64,000 bases of DNA from Cytospora piceicola (Eukaryota; Ascomycota; Sordariomycetes; Diaporthales; Cytosporaceae): the NCBI GenBank assembly GCA_023375675.1, contig JALQBC010000041.1, forward strand, positions 1 to 64,000, read 5' to 3'. Shown piece after piece: positions 23,631-35,485 of this stretch (the stretch's first letter is position 1; every line of letters begins with the position of its first letter). Position numbers and translations under genes: made by a program. Under the pieces are notes generated by a model, which did no database searches, was not told the origin of the DNA, and saw only the letters and a program-made list of their open reading frames with translations.

Positions 23631-26600
23631 TCGGATAAATAGCAGAGGTGGAGTCGGACCAAGTGGGTGCGGTTGCAGGTTGTCGAAGGATCAGAACGGT
23701 GGGGCTTGATGAGTGTTGGTGTTTTCCTGGGGACGTCGTTCGTTGTCGTGAGGAGAACTCAACTGACCCGGAGTTGGACGTCGGGCGCTAAATAAATGTG
23801 TTACTCCCTTCCTAATGGACGGTTCTCCCGAACCTGCAGGTAATGACGACCTTGTCCCACCGAGTGGGAGTATGTCCAATGACCGGTGACCATCCATTCG
23901 GCACCCCTCGACTGAAACTGCCGGGCGGACAGGCGAACCATATCTCGATGCGGACGACGTGCTGGAACGATGTGACACTCGAGATTGGCTCGCGGCCCTC
24001 CTTTACCACGTGGGTGAGCGGGAAAGGCAGCTGAAAAAGCCTGGCCAAGGTCCTGGGCAATCTCGTTCCATCCCTCGGCCTGGCCAGACTTTACTCTCAG
24101 ACCCCTGAGAGGCCAGGATCCGAATCCGAATGGTGGTTTCCGTGAGCCTTGAAGGGTAACACAGAACCTCAACGGTACGTGTGACATGTTACAGGGGACT
24201 GGAAAAACTGCAGAAGAGCTGCAGCATATCTTGTAAGCGAGAGTGCCCCTCCCGCAATTCTTGCTCCCTGCACGTCTATCTTTGTGCATCGGGCACTTCG
24301 AGATGCATGCATCTAGCTGCAAGACTGTCAACCTGGTCATCCCTGGGAACCTCTTTCGACTGGATGAGATATGATCTCGACCAGAGGAATATTGATCCCA
24401 CGTGGGACATACGATTAGGTAGCACGGTCATTCGGCCTTGAGACGGGGTCCGGAACCTGGAAGAAACTCCCCAGATGATACATCACATCTGGAGTGGTGT
24501 CAGAAGATCTTTAATTTCACACGGGGGCCGGTTTATAGTTACTTAAGTATGTATTCTAATACCAAGCCCTCCAATAGAATTTTCAAGAATGGCTGGGTAC
24601 CAAATCGACCAAACTCATGTTTCATCACTTATCGGATTGAGCACGAGTACAAAATCCGGCTTCGTGTTCGTTATCTCCCAAAGAGGCGAGGTGCTGGCAT
24701 TGGGTGTTGTCCTCCTTATCAAGAATACAACTGCAGCTGCCCATAAACGGCACCGTAGCATCGATGGTGCATCGTATTTGGGCTCTGCCGGCAAATACTC
24801 GTTATCACCCAATATTCCTTGATCTATTGGACCCGATCATGTATTCAGGCAATATATCCTTTCGCAGCTCTTGTCGCTTGTCAAGTCACAAGAATTGGCC
24901 GTGGATATATCACATTTCACGGGAAACTACCACCACTTCATGTTTCTGATTTTGCGCTGATCAGTCAGATATTGGTTGTCAGTCTTGCCTCAAACAGTCC
25001 CAGTATATCCAGGCTGTCAATACGACACAGGAATTAATATACAGGATAGTTTGTATGTTACCGGCCCCGGGTCATCTCGGTTGGTCAGATGTTGATCATA
25101 CTCACCTCCGTCCACGCCAATAGAGGTTAGAATAATTATCCCAAGGCGGGAATACGACCATACAGATTGATGAGACAAACCCAGCTCTACTCGTAGCTGA
25201 ACGGTATCATGATCCGCAGTACTATATACAAGTAGTGACTCAGCAAAACCCCGATGGTTTGACCATCAGAAATATAGCGACTTGATCTGGTTTCAGGGCA
25301 GCCACTGTCATCCTTCACTCAGATATAGTGCCTAGTAATATGAACCTGTTGCAGCCAACTACGGCGATTACGAGAAGGGGCCCCTGGAGAATACTGAAAG
25401 CCTTAAGAGTCCCAGGTTTCGAGAAATGCGTCACCATGACAACCCGGTGCATCCAAATCCTGCAGGATGTCGGCGTGGTCGCCACCCGCCGTCGGCACAA
25501 CTCTCCTTGCCCGATGTTGCATGTATGCTTGGGTACCTTTCGGACCACTGCCGTCGTGCTTCCGTCTCCCCGGGGGGCAACCTTCGTGTCAGACAGACAT
25601 CGAGATGCAGAGCTACACACAAGACTCGTACGTCTTGGCAGATGAATAGCAGCAGATATGGGCTGACAATGTAGATCTTTTCCACTGGGACGGAACGGGA
25701 CGGCCAGTCTACGTTCTCTCGCTTCTCCTGGGTGGACCAGTCGATGTAGACCTCATTTAGTAATGGATCATTGGATATTTCTAATGTTTACTCACCCAAC
25801 CGGTGCTCGCAGATTCTGTGTACGACAATGTAGGTTAAATAAGGAGTGGGTTCAGCAGATCTTGATCTACAAAGTGTGTTGACCCCTCCTAGGGGTTTAG
25901 ATATTTGAGTATATAAATGTCCACTCTATGTTCCTCGTCCTAGAAATTGCGAGAAAGGTAACCTTGGGCCCAAGATAGTGCTGCGAATGAGGAACTACTT
26001 TGAAATTTAAACGTTCAAACCCCCGGTATAGGTGTATATAGAAAATACGCTCGTGATTTTGGCTGTGCTGGGCAGTATGCAGCCGGTGATGAAGATCACA
26101 ATAACCTTAAAAGTAACCTTAACAGCTTATAGGTCAATTGGATATGGCTTCTCACTACGCATCCGGGGGACTTGGTTCTTCCAGAAATATCATCACCCGT
26201 CGGTAGACGAAACTTGAGAGAAATCACATGTGCACACGTGCAGAATTTCAAATATGCAAAATCAAATCATATTAAATAAAGAACCGACAAAAAATGAGGA
26301 GCGCTCGAACTGACGACAACAGACGACGCATGATGTATCCGATTAGGTATTATTAAATCTTCTACTACACCATACGCACGAGCACTCCCCATGGATGGCA
26401 TGATTTGACCCAGCCTATATCCCAGGTGCACTTGGTCAAGCCTCGAGCCAGTGTCCCAAGCTCCCAGCAAATGCAGGCTGCAGCTACACCATTTGTTCCT
26501 TTGCCTGACCCCGACTCAACTCCTCAACATGCAGTGTTTACACTTGGAACGATGATGCACGCAAGTTTCTGCTGGATTATTACAAGCCTCCGAGTTATAG

Positions 26601-26813
26601 AGACAATGAGTTAGACCAACTACTCATGCCAAACGTGGTAGGATGCTTGCTTCTCATCAATATCGTATCTCGTTATTACAAACTTGGCAGAAAAGGTTCG
26701 CAAGACAGGGTATACTATGGCCGGAATGCCATCAAGGAGCCAAAAACAAAAGAGAGAAAAAAAGGAGAAAGTAACCCTCAGACAACAAGAGACAGGGCCA
26801 AAGGAACAACACC
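23631..26813. other. Intergenic, 3.2 kb without a supported gene
   Basis: Covers the promoter side of the Clr5 gene and the 3' flank of the next gene. A TATA-like string (GTATATAAAT, about 25909-25918) has no convincing frame after it. A plus-strand frame at 25328-25645 (105 codons) has no known domain. I see no repeat family here. Confidence 0.45.
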
Positions 26814-27441
26814 TCACTTCTTCCCGCCGCCAAACAAGCCCCCGACGTACCCACCAGCGGACTTGCCCCCCTCGACGAGCCCGCCGCCGACCTTCCTGCC
26901 CCCGTCGGCGAGGGGGTTCACGACCTGCCCGGCCGGCCCGGGCGCGTAGCTGCCGCCGTCGTCCTTGCCCTGCCTCTCGGCGCGGTTGATGCCCTCCCTG
27001 GAGAAGGCGTCGCCGACGGGCTGGAGCAGCCCGTCCTGGCCGAGCTGGCCCGAGACGAGGCCGTTCACGCCGTCTTGCAGGCTGTCGACCTGTTTCACGC
27101 CCGTCACCTTGGACTTGTCGAGGGTGTCTGCAGGGCGTCCCCGTCAGCGAAGAATGCCCCGATATGTAAGGGGGTGAGCGGATGGGGGGTGGTGGTGGAT
27201 AAGACAGCGGAGCACGGCGGTGTGGAGAGCCGGGAATGGCCTTACCCTTGGTTGTGTAGCTGGCCTTGTTGTCCTTTGTGAACCAACGCAGGTAGAAGTC
27301 CTCGATCCAGGGCATCCACCTCTCGTACTGCTCGTTGTAGACCTGCTTGCCGTATTCGCTCCAGGTCGCCTTCTTCTGGTCCTGCTCTTGCTGAGGAACC
27401 TGTGGGATCTCGGGAGCCTGGGGAGGTTGGAGGTTGGCCAT
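26814..27441 (-). CDS. Conserved-looking hypothetical protein with glycine-rich tail
   Basis: CDS is complement(join(26814..27127, 27246..27441)), 169 residues; the 118-base intron (GTAAGG...CTGCAG) is in phase 1. The N terminus is a Pro/Gln-rich tract (residues 4-22), followed by an aromatic segment YNEQYERWMPWIEDFYLRWF (about 35-54). The C-terminal half is Gly/Asp/Gln-rich (VNGLVSGQLGQDGLLQPVGD) and ends in repeated GG(R/K) motifs, finishing YVGGLFGGGKK. I do not recognise a named domain. The splice junction and high GC3 in exon 2 support a real gene. No signal peptide or membrane span is evident, although the tail's GGxxxGG spacing could fold against a membrane. Confidence 0.8.
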
Positions 27442-30146
27442 CTTGTTTGGGCGTGACGTAGATATGGTATCGGTTGTCTTGGGGGTGGTTTAGTTGGGAG
27501 ATCTTGGGTAATCTTAGGAAAACGATGGAGTTATTGACACACCAGGAATTTAGGTTATGGAGATTTGGACAGATGGTGGATGATCAGCAATGCAATGTTG
27601 GTTTGGACTCAGAAAATAGATATCAAGAAGGAACGAAAGGCAAAAGAGCCCAGGGACCCTCCGTCTTGGCCCGTCCTACACAGCTCAGCTCTTATACGAG
27701 CTCTGCTGCTCTCCCCCATCAGCATTATGATATCAGCCGTGCGCGAGCGAAACAGGTGGTCTCATGCCTTGATCTGGGGCCACGCCATGGTGATGATGAT
27801 GATGTATGTATACTTAAGTATGTAGGCATCCAGCCTGCACCTGCTTTTGGCCGACACAAACCCCTGACATCCATCCATCCATACAAACAACGCGCACACA
27901 CACACCAGTACCACCAGTCCTGCGGTCTAGACGTTGCTCGACGTCTCGATTAAAATGGTTGTGTCGATCATACATGCACTTGTGGCTGACGACGTCATGC
28001 CCGCTCTGATTCGCACCTTAACCCTTGCACCACCACAATTAACCCTGTCCAGATGGTTCTCCCCCAGTCCCCCAAGCCACAGTCTACCATGAGAGCATGA
28101 TGCCCTCCGGGTACGTAGCCCTGTCGCGGTGACGACATACTGTCTGACCTGCCCTCTCCACCCCCCTTCCCGTGTACGCTAATCGCATGTGATCGCTGGG
28201 AATGTGGGTGAGCCACGGAACCGAGACCAGAACAGAACAGACCAGGCCAGACCAGACCAGACCAGCAGGGCAGGGCAAACCACCAGCAGCAGCAGCAGCA
28301 ACGAACGCATCGGGCGTCGACCAACGTCGGCCGGATTACCGAAAACTCGCGGTCAACTCACCATCGCCCTCCTTCTCCTTCGGACGAGGCGGTCTTACTA
28401 TTTGACCAGGAGCTCTGGTACCCTCGACGCCCACCCTTGTGAGATCGCCCACGAAGAAGCCCGATCCTTATGGTCAACCACCTGCCCCAGTTACCCTACC
28501 CACGCACGCAAAGTACCTAGGTACCTACCCTCCTACCCTAGGTAGGTACGCATTAAGGACTTTCCCCCCCAATCCCACGTTACACCCGACAAGACGACCT
28601 CGAAACGACAGTAGCCAGACAAGCAGAAACCCACCGCCGAGTGCAACAGACCCTCCTCCCTTTTTCCCCTTCTGACGAGCCTTTGCGTCCGGGGGGTCGG
28701 TCAAACTAAATGCGGATTCCAGACCGTCCCCGACAATACCCGCCATCAAGGCTCCAGACCTTGCAATGGCCAGGTACAGCCCGTCAGCATCGCGCGGAAC
28801 ATTGCCATCTGCTCCGGCGATCATGTCGACATCTTCCACAGTCACAGGGACCTGACTTGCTGCATATCATACGTGAGTTTATTGCTTAGTGTGGTACCTT
28901 CTCGAACATGTTGATTCGTAGGGGGTGAGTCTACAAAGGAAGATACACATGCACTGTCAGGTAGAGAGGCACGTACAAGATGGGTCGGGTCATTTACCAT
29001 TGATAACTACCTAGGTATCCAATAAAACTATACTAATTCCTGAGGGTATCAATCCCATCAATAAAACATCAGGCCTCCCCATATCCCGCTCACAAAAGCA
29101 AATAAACAAAAATAAGTCGAAAAAGAAACCCCATAAAAACCACCGACGCTATCCGACACAGGAGCAAGTTGTAGGGAACGGTGCTCGCTGAACGAGCCGC
29201 CATTCCCTGATCGTTCTGCCAACCAAGAAATGTCTGTTCAATCTAGCCGCCCAACCATGTTCTGTAAAGTTTCCCTTCCAAGGCCGACCGACCAATGCAG
29301 ACCTGCACAATGCCTCCGATAACTACCCATCGAGAAACCGAGAAGACCAAGTGTATCATCCGAAAAGGTCCTTCTTCCTGAATTCCAAAGATAGGGTATC
29401 ATAGAAGCAGAGTATAGATCCGTCCCGTCACCAACCTCGTGTACCCTCGTCTAAATCCTCCTCCCACCTCACATTGAGTTGGGTACCTTCGCCTCATGTC
29501 GTCACTTACGAGTGGTGGGTTATTCGTGAGCGAGCAAGACTGCAGGTAGAAATCTCAAGCCGGAAGTATGTTTCATTCAAGTCGAGTCGAGGGTTTGTTG
29601 TTTCTATCCCCACCGTGTTGACGTTGTCGGAAAAGCATACAGGGAACCAGAGTTCATGTCGAAAACAGATCAAGTCGATAGGGGAGCGTAAAACGAGATG
29701 ACGGGGAGCGAGTGGAGAGACTGCAGTGTCGAGATAAAACGGTGAGGAGAGGAGCTGGAAATCGTGTAGCGAAGGTAGACCAAAAAGCAACGCTGATAAG
29801 AGGAAGAACAAAAAAATCAAGTGTATCCCACAGCGCCAAACAGATCCAGTGCCGATAAGAAAGTCAGAAACCGGTTGCAGACCGCCGACCTGGTATCAAT
29901 GAGTCATAAAACAATAAATCCGAAAGACAGGCGTAGAATAGCGATCGTGTATAATGCATGCCCCCCAAGTCCGTGGCACGTATGCCTCCCCAATGCAAAT
30001 GGTGGAGATTCATAACTGTCGTTAACCGAGGGGAAAGGTGTCGTAAAGTCATGGTTGTAGTGTACGAGCCCGATGATGTCGGCCCAATATCAACACAGGA
30101 AAGTAAAAGTTCGTTCCAGCGGATCGTAATTTGTGATCTTCTATCC
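27442..30146. other. Intergenic with simple repeats; probable 3' UTR of the zinc-finger gene at right
   Basis: About 2.7 kb. It contains (GACCA)n-type and CAG repeats at about 28225-28300, a TACC/CCTA-rich patch with one palindrome copy at 28514-28523, and another copy at 29008-29017. Part of 29000-30146 may be 3' UTR of the minus-strand regulator. Open frames here are short and unsupported. Confidence 0.5.
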
Positions 30147-32308
30147 CTAGCACGCCGTGGCAGTAGACGACTCGCTGGTAGCGACGGCAACCAAAGCCTC
30201 AAGCCGCCTTAGAGAATCGGGGTTAGCCGACTGGGAATGGGAATGAGAATGGCTGTGGTGCTGCTGTGGGGCCTGTTCCCGTGCCGGAAAGCCGGTGAAA
30301 GCATGTAGGTTGGGATGTGCAATGCGATCGACGTGTGGCCGTCCCTCCAGGACCCTGTCCTCATGAACCGTGACTGGTCCGTTGTACCATCCATGGCGTT
30401 TCATCCCTCGGGAGCTGGAGATCATCGGAGCTGACATGGTGTGGTGGTGGCCACGAGGGGGCCCGGCAGGTGCTGAGCTCTGTGGTGGGTGCACAATCTG
30501 AGGTTCAGCCTCGAATCGTACCGTGGGTTGGTAGGGTCGAGGCTGCTGCTCGGTACGGGCCTGCATGGCCTGGTGGACCTCATTCGCCCAAGCACCGGCG
30601 CCGTCCCGAGGCGGAGTAGTGCTGTTGATCTCAAGACGGGTGAGCCCACGGTGGAGACCCATATCCCACTGTGGTAGGTTGCGACGTTCCTCACAGATGT
30701 TGGCCGATGGCAATAGAGTTGGCGGGTTCAGGTTCTCCGAATCAATCATCATGGGAGAAGGGGCCCTCCTAGGCGGGGATGCAGGCCGCCGAGGAACAGG
30801 GTCAAACGATTCAATGCCTGGGAGACGGATATTCTGTTGTTGTGGCCCGTTGCCGCTGACAGCAGGCAACGGTTCAGGTGCCGGCTCGAGCTGGGATGAC
30901 GTGATCACCTGGCTCAATCGACTGCCCGGGTTCGCGAAGTTGCTGCTGTCAGGGTGCCATGTTCTTCTCCGCCACGCCTCGTCGGCAGCACTCGGGACAG
31001 ACTCGCGCCGAGACCAACCAGAAGCCGTGGACATTGTGGGGGAACCAAGCATGCTGCCATTCGGCGAGCCAAGTGCACCGTTGTTGGAGGTGTTCAAGGC
31101 GCCAGGGCCAAATAGTGGTCGACCGAGACCGCCGGCTCCGTGCGGGGACTGGAAGGGGTTTCCTCCAGAAGGCACACTGAGTCGTCGACCAGGGGTTCGA
31201 GATCCGGATGCGTACATGACTTGTGCGCGCGAGTAGGAGGTAGCAGGCGAGCCAACGACGGAACCCCATCTCGGACTGCTCTGGCCCGTCGAGAAGGTTG
31301 CCGAGGTTGGAGTGCTGTAATCACTGGGAGTCGCCGGCCGATACGGGAAGTGCCCGGAGCCAGCACTGCGGTAGGAGTCGATGGACAGCCTAGCCTGAGG
31401 ATCGGCCATGACAAGAGGCGGAGGGCGCCTTCGGATGTCGTCCCTTGTGCTATAGTTGGAGCCGATAGAGCTGACGCTAGCGATACTAGACGTTGACAGC
31501 GACTTGGAGTGACCACGACTAGGTGCTCCTATGCTTCCGGCTGTGGAGGCCCTAGCTCGTCCGGTGCCCTGACGCACCCTGTCGGTGCGTATCTGCCTCT
31601 GGAACCTCGTGCCGGTGGCGGCGAGAGAGTCCATGGGGATATCTTCGTTTACATGTACGGTTTGGGCATGTTGTCGAAGGTTGTCGAGCCGAGAGAAGCG
31701 CCTCGAGCAGTGGCACTGGAATGGGCGCTCGCCAGTATGTTTCCTGCGTGGGCATGTAGTCAATATAAAAGCTGTCCAAGAGGGTTGGTATGGCATCCTT
31801 ACCTAATGTGCCTCGCCAGATGTTCGCTCCTCGTAAAGCTCAGGTTACAAGGCGGGTAATCCGTGCAGTAAAAGCGTTGCGACTTTTTCTTCTTGTTGGA
31901 CCTCGTCCCGTCGGCATTCACGCTGTCCTCCCCGTCAGAACCAGCATCGTCGTCGCCTGCATCCTTGTCCTCCGTGTCGTCCAGGTCCATCTCGGCGGAT
32001 TCTCTTGACCTCTTTGAATGGTGTGAATTCTCTCGGGTCGGTGGCTTTTTCTCGGCGGGCTCTTCGGGTACCTGAACGCCCTCTGGAAATGGTGACGACG
32101 GGAGGGGTTTCTGATGTGCCATTGCACTGGCGCCAAAGGTGGCCCGGGTGGGAGTTGTTGCATCATCCATGGCCTTTTGTGGTGGTGGGAGAGAATGAGG
32201 GGCAGTGCTTGGCCGGGGCGTCGTGGGAGATGTCAGCTTTGCTACTGCCTGTTCCCCGTTGGGGGACGGTGTTTGTGAGAGATTGACGGATCGAAAGGTC
32301 GCCGCCAT
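30147..32308 (-). CDS. C2H2 zinc-finger transcription factor (two adjacent fingers, Usv1/Rsv-like)
   Basis: CDS is complement(join(30147..31743, 31803..32308)) with a 59-base intron 31744-31802 (GTAAGG...CGCAG, phase 2) between the fingers; 700 residues. Finger 1 has C148, C154, H167 and H171; finger 2 has C179, C181, H194 and H199, with an unusual one-residue Cys-Cys spacing. They are joined by the canonical TGERPF linker. Before them lies an acidic stretch ([20 protein letters not shown]) and a basic KKKK run likely serving as nuclear localisation signal. After them is a long Ser/Pro/Gly-rich disordered region with Gln and His tracts near the end. Similar two-finger proteins regulate stress and carbon responses in yeasts (Usv1, Rsv1/2); orthology is my inference. 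A long pyrimidine-rich leader precedes the gene. Confidence 0.9.
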
Positions 32309-33240
32309 TTTGATATTCCGGGTTCACCGCCAACAGCTGGAGAATTATTCAAAGGGAGACCAGGAGGATTTTAAGGGAGGACGATGCGGCGCTTAAGAAA
32401 CCAGTAGCCTGTTATGAGGCTGAGACGAAGGACGCCAACAGTCGGTGCGCAAGGTTCAGCAGGGGTAATGCGGGGCGCTGCGGCGGGATGATGTTTGAGA
32501 CGGATTGTAAGCTACTGTAAGTGCGTGGACTGAGTCTGACCGGAGAAGAGCAGAGGCCAAGAGCCGAGTCGTGTCGAGACGGGATGGGGATGGGGATGAG
32601 GAGAGGGACCGGAGCAGCGCCCAGAGATTGATGCTGTTCATTCGAGATGACGAGAACTTGTTGGGTTTCTTTCTGTGTTTTGTGATGATTGTGCCCTGTT
32701 TGGGTGGATGGCAGGAGCGGATCCTGTGTGCCGCTCGAAAAAGTGACGGCGGTCCACACAGCCCTGCCCCTTGCGACTTTTTGTTTCCGGGATACCGAGT
32801 GGGGGACTTTCACTGCGTGATGAGGCCGGACTGGACAGTGGCAGGCCGGGAACGATGGACTTTGTCGATGGAGCTGGTGCGAGTCAGAGGGAGGTGAGCG
32901 AGTAGATGGGCAAGAAGACTCTGCTGCTCGAAGATCGAGGCCGTGATCGTGGTCGTTGGGGCCGGAGATAAACAAATGACAAGACGGTATGGTATGGTAT
33001 GGGTATGGATATGGATATGGATATGGATGGGTATGGATATGGGTATGGGGTATGCTGGTATGGTATGTTCGCCGGTCAAGAGGGAAGAAGTGGACGGAAA
33101 AAGAGAAAAGTGACGTTGTGCAACGATTCGGATTGGGGAAAAAGGGGAGGCAGAAAAGGTGGCAGGGGAAGCAGGAGCCGACGCTGTGGTGGCAATGTTG
33201 CACCGAGCGACCAAAAAGCCGCCAGTTCCCTACATGAAAA
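32309..33240 (-). promoter_or_regulatory. Probable long 5' leader/promoter of the zinc-finger gene
   Basis: On the minus strand this 0.9 kb is strongly C/T-rich with CCATCC, TCTTCT and CATATC runs, the composition of long leaders in fungal regulatory genes. A 264-codon frame here (32412-33203) begins only with GTG, is Ser/Pro/His-rich and has no domain, so I read it as untranslated sequence. Leader extent is inferred. Confidence 0.45.
32986..33067. repeat. GGTATG/GATATG hexamer microsatellite
   Basis: About 82 bases of near-perfect GGTATG, GGATATG and GGGTATG units directly upstream of the zinc-finger gene. Such arrays vary in length between strains. No function is evident. Confidence 0.85.
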
Positions 33241-34530
33241 TCCCCTAGCCTAGTGGACAGCTGGAAGCTTGCTGATGCCGGTAAGGATGGTCGCTTGATG
33301 ATGAAACCTCCAGGGCCGGTCCCTGAACGCTGTTGACTAGACTAGCATACGCCGCTGTCCTTTTATTCTGCACAGCTGCATCCAAGGATGCAGGCCCAGG
33401 CCGAACAGCCTTGGCCCAGTCTCCAAGTTCTCCGAGAGAGCCTTGAGAGTTTGGTACCTGTCCTGCCAGGTCCTGCGTCGTCGGGTTGTGGTTTCGGTTT
33501 TTTTTTTGTGTGGCAGAAATAGTCGCAGAGTCTCTCCACTCTGGCTCAGGAACTATGTACATATCTAGGTAAGTACTCTGGTACTGTGAGGGGGCCCCCG
33601 GTCAACTCGGCCAACCATCACGATGTGCAGCAGGAAGCTTGTAGGGAGTTCGCAGCCAGCAAAACCCGGGCCAGGCACATAAGTGGCCAATGCAGTTCAA
33701 TGGATTCTAGATGCTCCCAGGGTGGGCAACGACAATTAATTTCTGCATACCCAAATAGATGAAAAGGCCGGCAATACCAGAAGGACCAGAATATGATTGA
33801 TAGCGATGGTCTGCAGACGATCGATCGGACATGTCCCGCACACTGCCACAGTGTTTCCCGTTATCTCAGCAAGAAACGGAGACCAAGAAGCAGGCTATGA
33901 TGACTAGCCGTTACCTTGGTACCTAGGTAGTAGCTACAAAAGTTGACGCGACAGTCGACAATTCGGCTGTTGCTACGGCAGCAGGTTGCGTGGACCTCGG
34001 GAGAAGAAGCCGTTTGGATGTGTTGATGTGTTGATGTGTCTCGTTGAGTGGAGGACGATGCAGTGACGGGTTGGAGCTGTGCCTCGGTGACAACAACAAT
34101 GTGTGGATGTCCAGACAGGACGGGCTTTGGTCACGGAAGCGAGCCTTGAGAGCCACGAGTTGGAGGCGGAGATGCAGATATTTCCGGTCGCCTTGATTCG
34201 TGTTCCTTGCCCCAGAGTGAGCGTGTTGGCAGCCCTGGAGTACAAAGCGAATGCCGGATGATGCGAAAGCACCGCACGATGGATACTTGAGGGCTGGTTG
34301 GTGCATGATATGGAGAAACTCTAACGTGTTCAGGTTCAGGAACTGGCATTCTGTGCCTGTGCCTGTGCCTGCCTATACATGTCTGTGCAGTAAGTGCCCT
34401 GAAAGTCAAAGATCAGGAAGCCTAGACCTACTACTTAGTACATACCAGGTCGACCCGGGCATGTGCACTTAAGTACCTGTATTATTAATTTGTTGGATGT
34501 ACCCATATGCCTAGGTAGTTTTCCAATATA

Positions 34531-34609
34531 GGCGGTATACAGTAAGCGGTAGACAGTAAGCAGTACCTAGGTAGTCATTAGGCGGTAGACAGTAGGCGGT
34601 AGGCAGAAC
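34531..34609. repeat. Short imperfect tandem repeat of GGCGGTAGACAGTA units
   Basis: Units start at about 34531, 34545, 34581 and 34595 with small changes; one copy of the dispersed palindrome (34564-34573) lies in the middle. Confidence 0.75.
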
Positions 34610-35393
34610 CTTGGCGTTCATGGATGGTCCGATGGCATGGATGACAGGGCGATACGAAGATCCATGCCAGAGTCGGAACCGATGTCATCGGAAGCGGCGG
34701 TTGGTGATAATAATCACAGTAAGACAGCGGGCCCAAGTCATGGATGCCCAGGTGGTTAATCGGTTGATGTCGCGTCGATTTATCAGTGTGTGTTTCTCAT
34801 CGTACGGGCGGGCATACCACGGAGTCATGAGCCCCTGAACTGACACATATCACGGAGGAGGAGCAACCCCAGCAGTGGCCAGGAGTGCAGTTCGGGCGAG
34901 CGAGGGCAACACAGACAGAGCAGCCCGTCAGTGTGCCCCTCTGTGTTTCCCTTTGAACGAACCTTCAAGGAAGCCTAGCTAGCGTCGATGCGAGTAAGTA
35001 ACAGGGGGGTAATGTGCACACGGCCATGGCCATGACAGATCTCGGGCAGCCACGGCCCACAAACGATCCACAAACGATCCACGCAAGTGTTGGCGATAAG
35101 AAGGACCCGGACAGGGCGATAAGGGGAAGTGTGAAAATTGAAGGCGGGAGAACGGCTGAACGGGAAGAGCAACAGGGGCCTTTCAGGGCAGGTGTGACGG
35201 CGGTGGGGAGGCCCCTGTCTCCGCTAGATATCAACAAGCCCTAGCACCCAGCAGTGTCAGGGCACCCTAGAGAATTAAGGTCTGGTCTGTGCTTCCTAAG
35301 CGCGGATGTCCCTGGACTTCTTACGTAACGACGTCGATGGGCAAGATCGGATCAGCTTGTTACAGTCAACCTCACCTGACTTCACGAGTCACT

Positions 35394-35485
35394 ACTTACC
35401 TACCTACTAAGTACTTACCTACTTACCTACTTGGTACCTAGGTAGCTACCTACCTACCTACCTAGCTAGGTACTTAGTAGGTCGA
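35394..35485. repeat. TACC/TACT microsatellite with embedded palindrome
   Basis: About 90 bases of CTTACCTACC, TACTAAGTAC and CTACCTAC units; both strands look alike because the units are near-palindromic. A full TACCTAGGTA is at 35435-35444. Confidence 0.85.

Noticed and set aside
32412..33203. 264-codon minus-strand open frame upstream of the zinc-finger gene
   Set aside because: It starts with GTG, is Ser/Pro/His-rich because of C/T-rich and microsatellite DNA, and has no domain; it is more likely leader sequence.
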